In this document: in pieces, positions 6,185-12,331 of the stretch
How the letters are laid out: each line of letters starts with the position of its first letter
Position numbering within the stretch: position 1 is the stretch's first letter
Assembly: GCA_910587935.1 (NCBI GenBank)
Contig: CAJUNP010000017.1
Location: 1 to 29,330, forward strand
From: an uncultured Lachnospiraceae bacterium
GTDB lineage: Bacteria > Bacillota > Clostridia > Lachnospirales > Lachnospiraceae
Direction of reading: 5' to 3'
Length of the DNA: 29,330 nucleotides
Position numbers and translations under genes: made by a program
The notes under the pieces: model-generated
What the model saw: only the letters and a program-made list of their open reading frames with translations
Told to the model about the DNA's origin: nothing
Databases searched by the model: none

Positions 6185-6195
6185 GGGTTTCCCTT
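6166..6195 (-). terminator. Hairpin at the end of the fla/che operon
   Basis: AAGGGAAACCC (6166-6176) and GGGTTTCCCTT (6185-6195) form a perfect 11-bp stem with an 8-base loop, about 30 bases after the stop of the last motility-operon gene. The minus-strand downstream sequence is AT-rich but not a pure T-run. It probably reduces rather than fully blocks read-through into rpsB. Confidence 0.6.
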
Positions 6196-6225
6196 AATAT
6201 AAAACAAAAAAATCCATAAAAATTA

Positions 6226-6873
6226 TCACTGCGTACCCACTCTCCTGGAAATCATTTCCGCAATCTCACTCTCCGTCGCATCTATTGGAATTTCGTACAC
6301 TTTAGCCAATATTCTCTTATCATATCCGTTTTCACATAAAAAACGGTCATACAAAAGATCGTCTTCAATCAGGCCCGCTTCTTTCAGCTTTCTGCTTACG
6401 GAAACCGAATTGTCTCCCCTGACAATCTCAACCGATACAGTTTGTTTTTCATTAGACGGCTGCTCGGTCTCGGTTTCATTCAAAACCTGCTCTTTCGATT
6501 CCTCCGCCGTTGATTCCGCCTCCGATGACTCCAATGGCTCAGGTTCCGTTGATTCAGTCTCCTCCGATGATTCCTCCGGCTGCGATTCCGATGTTTCCGG
6601 TTCCGAATGCTGCTGCATTGTTTCCGGCGGCTCTTCGTTAGCCAGTACGTCTGGTGATTCGCTCTCATCAGATACGTCTGCTTTCTTCTCTTCATTCTGT
6701 TCCGGTATTTCCGACAATACCGTACGTTCCACCAATCCCAATTCTTTGGCACGGCTTAATATCTCCTCGTCGGTCATCCTGTTATCGGATGTATTTCCTG
6801 AGGTAATTCCAAGAATTAATGCCGTAACTGCCAAACCTATTCCTAATCCACGCAAATAATACTTTAGTTTCAT
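6226..6873 (-). CDS. Membrane-anchored MltG/YceG-like LysM-domain protein (215 aa)
   Basis: One N-terminal membrane helix at about residues 7-25 places the rest outside the membrane. Residues about 57-145 are a low-complexity Glu/Ser/Pro/Thr linker. The C-terminal 70 residues (VEIVRGDNSVSVSRKLKEAG, LLYDRFLCENGYD, ATESEIAEMIS) resemble the LysM-like subdomain that precedes the catalytic domain of endolytic transglycosylase MltG. The catalytic YceG domain itself is absent, so the protein may bind or sense peptidoglycan rather than cut it. ATG at 6873 has AAGGA upstream and follows the DUF6115 stop by 2 bases. It is the last gene of the fla/che operon, before the hairpin at 6166-6195. Function is not established. 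Confidence 0.65.
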   Translation of the reverse strand: MKLKYYLRGLGIGLAVTALILGITSGNTSDNRMTDEEILSRAKELGLVERTVLSEIPEQNEEKKADVSDESESPDVLANEEPPETMQQHSEPETSESQPEESSEETESTEPEPLESSEAESTAEESKEQVLNETETEQPSNEKQTVSVEIVRGDNSVSVSRKLKEAGLIEDDLLYDRFLCENGYDKRILAKVYEIPIDATESEIAEMISRRVGTQ

Positions 6874-6875
6874 CG

Positions 6876-7574
6876 TTACATTCCTTCAAACAAATCGATT
6901 ACCAGCTTCACTTCTCCGACGCCAAGTCCTAATTCTTTGGCTATGGCTACTTTTGATTTTCCCTCTCTGTGAAGTCTGAGAATTTCATCGTTATTATTCT
7001 CCATTCCGACATTTGCAAAACTAATATCCATATCCGCTGCCTGTTGTCCGAACTCTTCAAGACCGTTTTCTGTTTCTTCCGCAGCTGAAAGTTCCTGTGC
7101 CAAAGATTCCTCTTCCGTATCTTTCTTTTCCGACTCGTTCTCCTGCCCCGGCTGTTCTCCAAGAACGGCCGCCTCGCGTACGGCTTTTACTGTTTTATCG
7201 ACTTCCACTGCCGTCGTTTTCAGACTTTCATATTTATCATTTAACATATCATACAGAAACATAACTTCCGTATGCGTCTTATGAATATCTTCTATGACAG
7301 TATCCGAATATTCATTGATAGCCATCATTTTTTCGTTAGACATTCGATCCATGAAACGCTCTGTCTTCTCCACTGCGTAAGTAATCGTTTCATCAACGGT
7401 GTCAGTCACCTGTTCTTTTACCCGGATCATCTCCTGACCGACTAATTCACTGATTTCTTCTTTGGCCAGCTCTTTTGTTCCTTCAAGCTGTTCCTCTTTT
7501 TTCGCAGGCAACCAAAAACTGACAACAAAAATCAGACTTCCTGCCAGCAAGAGCAGAATCTCAAGTAAATTCAT
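6876..7574 (-). CDS. DUF6115 family protein, candidate SwrB counterpart (232 aa)
   Basis: An N-terminal membrane helix (residues 3-22, LLEILLLLAGSLIFVVSFWL) is followed by a long charged helical, probably coiled-coil, region to about 135, an acidic Gln/Glu-rich linker, and a C-terminal helix-turn-helix-like module at about 197-232 (ILRLHREGKSKVAIAKELGLG). This is the DUF6115 layout. In Bacillus subtilis the gene between sigD and rpsB is swrB (ylxL), also a short membrane-anchored protein that promotes flagellar export. The position here is equivalent apart from fapA and a small gene, so a role in flagellar assembly or number is inferred. ATG 7574 has GGGAGG upstream; a short hairpin at 7591-7612 lies just before the ribosome site. 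Confidence 0.65.
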   Translation of the reverse strand: MNLLEILLLLAGSLIFVVSFWLPAKKEEQLEGTKELAKEEISELVGQEMIRVKEQVTDTVDETITYAVEKTERFMDRMSNEKMMAINEYSDTVIEDIHKTHTEVMFLYDMLNDKYESLKTTAVEVDKTVKAVREAAVLGEQPGQENESEKKDTEEESLAQELSAAEETENGLEEFGQQAADMDISFANVGMENNNDEILRLHREGKSKVAIAKELGLGVGEVKLVIDLFEGM

Positions 7575-7590
7575 CTGTATACCTCCCGCA

Positions 7591-7612
7591 TATTATGAGT
7601 CTTTTCATAATA
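7591..7612 (-). repeat. Stem-loop just upstream of the DUF6115 ribosome site
   Basis: TATTATGA (7591-7598) and TCATAATA (7605-7612) form a perfect 8-bp stem with loop GTCTTT. It sits within a 76-base gap, close to the GGGAGG of the next gene. It could tune translation or protect the transcript; there is no T-run for termination. Confidence 0.4.
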
Positions 7613-7650
7613 CTGCTCTAATTAAGATGCTATTTAAATTCATAAATTGT

Positions 7651-7965
7651 TCAGATTTTTACATCAAATCGGTTTTGTCCTTTGATAAGCACTCTTCCGT
7701 CTTCTTCTTTTTTTTGCTTTTTTTCCTTGCCGCCATCACCTGAATATTGATTGCTGCCTTTTTCCCTGGCATCAAATTTGCGATTCAAAAAGTCCGCATC
7801 CTCAGACTGATTGACCTGATGAGGACGATCGTTAACTTCTTTATTAAATTGATTCTGAAAATTATTCTGGTCAACAACCATCTTTTGATCTTCATTTTGT
7901 TTAATCGTGTATATATCCTGTGTTCTGGCAATAGTTCCCTGCAGCTCAATCGGTCCGATAGCCAT
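7651..7965 (-). CDS. Conserved short protein of the clostridial flagellar operon (104 aa)
   Basis: Unrecognised function. The protein starts MAIGPIELQGTIARTQDIYT and continues with a polar Gln/Asn/Asp/Lys-rich, probably disordered, chain ending in a lysine-rich KEKKQKKEED stretch and GQNRFDVKI. It has no membrane helix, signal peptide or cysteine. The N-terminal segment IxxxG.I.RTQD resembles short proteins I associate with this operon position in Clostridia, but no function is attached. It lies 12 bases after fapA with a clear GGGAGG before ATG 7965, so it is certainly meant to be translated. A role as a chaperone, export substrate or FapA partner is speculation. Confidence 0.65.
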   Translation of the reverse strand: MAIGPIELQGTIARTQDIYTIKQNEDQKMVVDQNNFQNQFNKEVNDRPHQVNQSEDADFLNRKFDAREKGSNQYSGDGGKEKKQKKEEDGRVLIKGQNRFDVKI

Positions 7966-7977
7966 CTGTTACCTCCC

Positions 7978-9567
7978 TTAATATGGTTCCATTTTTACGT
8001 CTCCGCCGCGCTTTACAAAACGACAATATTTCACTTCGCTCTGAATTGCCATGGATACTTCGGAGATCATTACCCTGACTCCCGGAAAAACAGTTCCCGA
8101 TACCAAAATCTGAGCATTATTTTTATTCTCAATGAGCTCCTGAAGGCCTTGCATCTCCTCTATACTCTTTTCCATAATCAAGGTCTTCTGATTCTTTGTC
8201 TGTCTCAGATTCAGAATATGCTTTATTTTCTCTTTATCAATTATGGCTCCGCTATTCTTTTTCTGTTCGTAAGCGTCCAGAACAGGATCTATGCTCCTGA
8301 GCTCTTTTTGAATATCCGCAACCAGTTTCTGCAATTCCGCATACCGCGTCTTTACATCCGGTCTCGCTCCTACCTCCACAACCGTTGCCGTACCCATAAC
8401 TGATCCCAGCATTTTAACGGAAACGGAATTGGTAGCGCATATATGACCGCCTGTAATAAATCCGCGCTTTCCGGCGATATTGACTTCCGTGCCGGCATAC
8501 ACAACACTGTGCAGTACGGATTCGGCCGATACATACCCCGACGCGCTGGCCGTAACATTCTCCAAAAACTTGGAAACAATATTTCCCTTGGACGCCAATA
8601 CGCCTCTGCTCATGCCGTTTACGCCGCGCTGAATAATTATATCTCCGCCGGCAATCAGCCGGGCTCCTTCCACAATGCCTCTGACTACAATATTTCCCCG
8701 GGCACGCACCTCAAAATTTGCCCTGACATTTCCTTTGACCTCTACGCTTCCTTCATAATTAATATTTCCCGTAGAACTGTCAACGTTTTCTACTTCCAGA
8801 ACATCCGAAACAAAAACCTTATCGTCTACCAATGTCACATGCCCATCTACCAACGAGGTGATCGACAGCTTGTCTTCTGACAATTCAATATTCTTACCGA
8901 ATTTCAGAAACACATGTTTCACAATTCTCGGTCTGACAACAGTATCATAAACATTACGTCCGGATTCTCCCTCATCTGCCGGAATAACCTTGGCAAGCAA
9001 TTGTCCTTTGCTGCAGGGACATACCGTATTTAAATGGAAAAAGTCAACGCTTCCGTCCTCATTTAAAGTAGGCTTTGCACTGAGATCCGTATTAAAACAA
9101 TACTCAATACGGGCATCTTCTCCATGCCTGGGAGCCTTCCCTTCCGCAACTACAATATCTGTACAATACGCCCTTTCATTGTTTTTATACAGGGCCATTA
9201 TAACATCCACTTTAATGCCATAAGTAATATTATGCATCTGCAGATCCTTCAAAAACTCCTCATGAGTCGTCAATTCTCCGCCAACAGAAGGCGCATAATA
9301 ACGTACCTTCGCAAGCATTCCGTCATCGCTGACCGTAATTTTATAAGTTTCTCTCTCTATAGGCATTGACGCGGACACAAGAGGCATTTTTCCCCCGGCT
9401 TCTACCACGGAATTCAGGGAAGCAAGATCATACACATACCCTCTCTTATTCAGATATTCTGAAAGTTCATTGATATTTACCCTTTCACCGCCATCCGCCG
9501 GCGGTATAATACGTATCTCTGTTTTATCATTTACCGCTGCTAATTGAAAATATCCATTCTTCGTCAT
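7978..9567 (-). CDS. fapA: FapA family protein (DUF342), flagellar assembly protein A type (529 aa)
   Basis: Member of the FapA/DUF342 family. The N-terminal half (to about residue 170) contains GGERVNINELSEYLNKRGY and an ITYGIKVD segment. Then comes a glycine- and valine-rich parallel beta-helix (about 245-390: NINYEGSVEVKGNV, ARGNIVVRGIVEGARLIAGG, GGDIIIQRGVNG). A coiled coil follows at about 405-465 and a short C-terminal beta region (ILVSGTVFPGVRVMISE). Related proteins are bactofilin-like scaffolds, and in Vibrio FapA affects glucose control of flagellation. Here it sits 39 bases after the sigma gene inside the fla/che operon. Length is normal. The exact job in clostridia is not established. 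ATG 9567 is preceded by TGAGGA. Confidence 0.85.
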   Translation of the reverse strand: MTKNGYFQLAAVNDKTEIRIIPPADGGERVNINELSEYLNKRGYVYDLASLNSVVEAGGKMPLVSASMPIERETYKITVSDDGMLAKVRYYAPSVGGELTTHEEFLKDLQMHNITYGIKVDVIMALYKNNERAYCTDIVVAEGKAPRHGEDARIEYCFNTDLSAKPTLNEDGSVDFFHLNTVCPCSKGQLLAKVIPADEGESGRNVYDTVVRPRIVKHVFLKFGKNIELSEDKLSITSLVDGHVTLVDDKVFVSDVLEVENVDSSTGNINYEGSVEVKGNVRANFEVRARGNIVVRGIVEGARLIAGGDIIIQRGVNGMSRGVLASKGNIVSKFLENVTASASGYVSAESVLHSVVYAGTEVNIAGKRGFITGGHICATNSVSVKMLGSVMGTATVVEVGARPDVKTRYAELQKLVADIQKELRSIDPVLDAYEQKKNSGAIIDKEKIKHILNLRQTKNQKTLIMEKSIEEMQGLQELIENKNNAQILVSGTVFPGVRVMISEVSMAIQSEVKYCRFVKRGGDVKMEPY

Positions 9568-9606
9568 ATATTTTCCTCACTGATGTATGTCATATTAATC
9601 ATATTC

Positions 9607-10392
9607 CTAATAATCAGATAAAATACCCATATAACTACCCATCTTCTTTTTCATCTTTTGCAGTGCTTTCGTGTGTAACTGAGAAATTCTGGATTCCGAT
9701 ACATCCAACACGTAACTGATTTCCTTTAATGTCAAGTCTTCATAATAATAAAGTTCTATTACTTTTCTTTCTTTTTCTGTCAGCAGCTGAAGCGTTTCGG
9801 CAAGGACAATCTTAAGTTCCTCCTTTTCAAGGCTTTCTTCCGGGCCGTCAAATCTTGTCTGCGTATGCATGACCGGGTTTTGCGGCACTTCACTGCCCTG
9901 CTCCATATATTCATTCAGGGAAACCACATTGGTAATCTTCATCTGAGACTGCCAATCCAAAAATTCTTCGTCCGTAATCCCTAATGCACGGGCAATTTCT
10001 TCATCCGTGGCAGAACTTCCTTTTGTCATTTCTATCTCTTTTATAACGGAATCAATTTTTTTCTGCCTTTGTCTGATGGTACGCGGTATCCAGTCCATTT
10101 TACGGATTTGATCCAAAATCGCTCCCCGAATCCGCAGACTTGCATACGTCTCAAATTTTACTTCCTTGAGCGTATCGAATTTATCAATGGCATCGATCAG
10201 TCCAAAAATACCGTAACCAACCATATCGTCAAACTCTACGGTATACCCAAGGTACATACTCAGTCTTCCCGCAACCAACTTTACAAGCGGAGCATATTCT
10301 AATATGATCTTTTCACGAACTTCAGGTGTTCTTTCTTTTGCATACTCATCCCAAAGCCTTCTTCTTCCCGCATCATCCATGCCCTTCTTCAC
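9607..10392 (-). CDS. fliA: Motility sigma factor, FliA/SigD/WhiG family (261 aa)
   Basis: RNA polymerase sigma-28 factor for late flagellar and chemotaxis genes (flagellin, stators, receptors). Region 2 is at about residues 25-100 (VEFDDMVGYGIFGLIDAIDKFD, followed by FETYASLRIRGAILDQIRKMDWIPR), region 3 at about 105-160 and the region 4 helix-turn-helix at about 205-250 (LTEKERKVIELYYYEDLT, ISYVLDVSESRISQLHTKAL). Length is typical. The frame starts at GTG 10392 with AGAGG 6 bases upstream; an ATG at 10380 is possible but has a poorly spaced site. The start overlaps the preceding small membrane-protein gene by 20 bases, so production may be coupled to it. The anti-sigma factor FlgM is not in this window. 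Confidence 0.93.
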   Translation of the reverse strand: MKKGMDDAGRRRLWDEYAKERTPEVREKIILEYAPLVKLVAGRLSMYLGYTVEFDDMVGYGIFGLIDAIDKFDTLKEVKFETYASLRIRGAILDQIRKMDWIPRTIRQRQKKIDSVIKEIEMTKGSSATDEEIARALGITDEEFLDWQSQMKITNVVSLNEYMEQGSEVPQNPVMHTQTRFDGPEESLEKEELKIVLAETLQLLTEKERKVIELYYYEDLTLKEISYVLDVSESRISQLHTKALQKMKKKMGSYMGILSDY

Positions 10393-10645
10393 CTTGTTCC
10401 TCTGGTTTTAATTCCGATTCTTCTTTTTCTATAACTTCGCCTTCTTCTTGTTTCTTTTCCTCATTCTGTTTTTCGAACAAATCCAGCAGCCACTTAATAA
10501 GACTTCCGAGGAGATAGAAAATAATTAACACCACCAATAACGCCAGCAGTTTACTTTTTAATGAATATCCTAGTGCAAATGTCATAATCGCAGTAATTGC
10601 ACCTGCAACTAACATTAAAAACAGTGGTAAATTTTTTCTGTTCAT
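10373..10645 (-). CDS. Small two-helix membrane protein between cheD and the sigma gene (90 aa)
   Basis: No family recognised. Two hydrophobic helices lie at about residues 4-25 (LPLFLMLVAGAITAIMTFALG) and 30-55 (LLALLVVLIIFYLLGSLIKWLL). A strongly acidic cytoplasmic tail rich in Glu, Lys and Gln follows (last 30 residues). The frame could begin at ATG 10660, directly after the cheD stop, but that codon lacks a ribosome site; ATG 10645 with GGGGATGGAG just upstream is preferred and starts at MNRKN. The 3' end overlaps the sigma gene by 20 bases. The place next to the sigma gene and the overlap suggest a role tied to motility gene expression or the basal body. This is inference from context only. 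Confidence 0.65.
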   Translation of the reverse strand: MNRKNLPLFLMLVAGAITAIMTFALGYSLKSKLLALLVVLIIFYLLGSLIKWLLDLFEKQNEEKKQEEGEVIEKEESELKPEEQGEEGHG

Positions 10646-10661
10646 GATCTCCATCCCCATT

Positions 10662-11147
10662 TTATATCGTTTTAGATTCCCTGCCTACGGATTTAATTAC
10701 CAACTCTCCCGTCTCCGGATAAAAAATAACCGTACGGCCATAATTATCACCCGTATCCGATGCCAACAGCGGAATTCCAAGCTGCGCAAGTTTTTTTCTG
10801 CTTGCTTCTGCATTTCTGTCGCCTACGCGTAGCAGGTCTGATTTACTGTTAAAAGAAAACATTTGCGCCCCGCCTGCAATTTTTGCTACCATCCGGCTTT
10901 TGGAAGCTCCTTTTAAAACCATCTGCCTAACCAATTCTTCAATTCCGGTATCCGCAAATTTTGCAATATTTGAATTTTCTCTTATGGCAGTGCTGTCGGG
11001 CAGCATAACATGCGCCAATCCCCCGATTTTTGTCGCCCGATCCACAATCGCAATTCCAACACAGGAACCCAGTCCCAAAGTTGTCAGTCCATCCGGACTG
11101 ACACATACCTTTAAATCAGCCATTCCGACTTTAATGATTTCTCCCAT
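10662..11147 (-). CDS. cheD: Chemoreceptor glutamine deamidase CheD (161 aa)
   Basis: CheD deamidates specific glutamines of chemoreceptors and, when bound to CheC, stimulates CheC phosphatase. Catalytic residues are visible: the Thr in GLTTLGLGSC (T22/T23), Cys29 in GLGSCVG and His46 in LAHVMLPDS. The later motifs AKIAGGAQMF and GDRNAE are conserved too. The frame is open to GTG 11195, which would overlap the cheC stop by four bases (GTGA). ATG 11147, giving MGEIIKVGMADLKV, matches the family start better but has only a weak AAGGA site, so the start is uncertain. The pair cheC-cheD is adjacent as in B. subtilis, consistent with their complex. Confidence 0.92.
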   Translation of the reverse strand: MGEIIKVGMADLKVCVSPDGLTTLGLGSCVGIAIVDRATKIGGLAHVMLPDSTAIRENSNIAKFADTGIEELVRQMVLKGASKSRMVAKIAGGAQMFSFNSKSDLLRVGDRNAEASRKKLAQLGIPLLASDTGDNYGRTVIFYPETGELVIKSVGRESKTI

Positions 11148-11191
11148 CGCCTTATCATTCCTTACATTATCACTTGCAAAACACTCTGCAG

Positions 11192-11809
11192 TCACATAAT
11201 TCCAAGGGATTGCAGTATCTTATCATATGATTCCAACTCCGGCATCAGAATAAAATAACCGTCAATTTCTATATCGTCTGAAAACTGGGACTGAATCATC
11301 AAAATCTTATCACCGACAGTTCCAAACTGGATTGCCGGCACACTTAAAATTGCTCCCGCCATATCCACGGCCAGATAAGGCACGGACGGAAATATTTTTA
11401 AGTTTGTCATACTGGAAAGAGAATTCAGATAAGCTCCCGTAATGATATTGCTGACTTCCTTTACGGCAGAAGCTTCCATTTCATTAAGCAGATCTCCTTC
11501 TCCTACAGGCATTCCCATCAGTTTTTCAATCAAATGCTTTGCCGCATTTAATTCTACAAGAAACATTATGCTTCCCGTAATATCTCCTTCAACCGACAGG
11601 AATACGCCGGCCAATAATTGTTCCTCGCCCCCCATTAAAGATGCCACATCTTTAAACTCCAGCAATCTTACCTGGGGTACTTTCATATCAATTTTGCTGT
11701 TAATCATCTGGGATAAAGCCGTCATGGCATTCCCTGCGCCAATATTACCCAGTTCCTTCAGGACATCATAATACTGTGCACTCATATCCTCTAACGATTG
11801 AATACCCAT
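11192..11809 (-). CDS. cheC: CheY-phosphatase CheC (205 aa)
   Basis: CheC dephosphorylates CheY-P and binds CheD. Both phosphatase motifs of the form (D/S)xxxExxNxxxG are intact: D15, E19, N22, G26 (DVLKELGNIGAG) and S114, E118, N121, G125 (SAVKEVSNIITG). The protein lacks a membrane segment. The frame extends to 11845, but ATG 11809 has AAAGGTG 6 bases upstream and the downstream sequence MGIQSLEDMSAQYYDVLKEL fits the family. The gene is flanked by cheW 42 bases upstream and cheD downstream. With FliY carrying a similar pair of motifs, this operon encodes two CheY-P phosphatases, as in Bacillus. Confidence 0.94.
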   Translation of the reverse strand: MGIQSLEDMSAQYYDVLKELGNIGAGNAMTALSQMINSKIDMKVPQVRLLEFKDVASLMGGEEQLLAGVFLSVEGDITGSIMFLVELNAAKHLIEKLMGMPVGEGDLLNEMEASAVKEVSNIITGAYLNSLSSMTNLKIFPSVPYLAVDMAGAILSVPAIQFGTVGDKILMIQSQFSDDIEIDGYFILMPELESYDKILQSLGIM

Positions 11810-11851
11810 ACGTTTCACCTTTCTTAAGCGTATTGAGACTTCCATCTCTCA

Positions 11852-12313
11852 TTATTCTTTTTCTTTCTCCGCAACCACAATACTCATATCCAGCAGAGAA
11901 ATTAACTGTCCGTTTGACTTTCCTACTCCAATCAAATTGCCATTCCTCTCTTCTTTACTGTCGTAGGTAAATTTTTCAACCGCACTGTTCTCCAATGTAA
12001 CAACTTCTTTTACCTCGTCAACAATAACTCCAAGGGTTCCGTGCTGTTCCAGCTTTAAAATAATAATCCTGGAATCTTTCGTAAATTCGTCTTCTTCAAA
12101 GCCCATTTTCAGCCGAAGACTCAAAACAGGAATCACTTCACCTCTTAGATTTATAACGCCCTTTACATAATCTGCCACTTTCGGAACCCTGGTAATATGC
12201 TGCATGCGAACGATATTATCAATATTCTGAATATCAATGCCATACTGCTCCACGCCAAGTTTTATTACAATATATTGTGTTGTATCATAACTGTTCGTAC
12301 TTAATTCTTCCAT
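11852..12313 (-). CDS. cheW: Chemotaxis coupling protein CheW (153 aa)
   Basis: CheW joins chemoreceptors to CheA in the array. It is a single CheW/SH3-like domain: YIVIKLGVEQYGIDIQNIDNI (split over residues 14-34), then VPKVADYVKGVINLRGEVIPVLSLR near 43-67 with the conserved NLRG turn, and GVIVDEVKEVVTL near 95-107. Length is normal. ATG 12313 is preceded by GGAGG. It lies 18 bases after cheA and is part of the signalling core cheB-cheA-cheW-cheC-cheD. Only this CheW copy is seen in the window; CheV is not present. Confidence 0.95.
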   Translation of the reverse strand: MEELSTNSYDTTQYIVIKLGVEQYGIDIQNIDNIVRMQHITRVPKVADYVKGVINLRGEVIPVLSLRLKMGFEEDEFTKDSRIIILKLEQHGTLGVIVDEVKEVVTLENSAVEKFTYDSKEERNGNLIGVGKSNGQLISLLDMSIVVAEKEKE

Positions 12314-12331
12314 TCCGCAGTATCCTCCTTT

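Noticed and set aside
6410..6859. 149-codon Ser/Asp-rich frame on the plus strand
   Set aside because: It is the antisense shadow of the Glu/Ser-rich linker of the MltG-like gene; such repeats open several frames at once.
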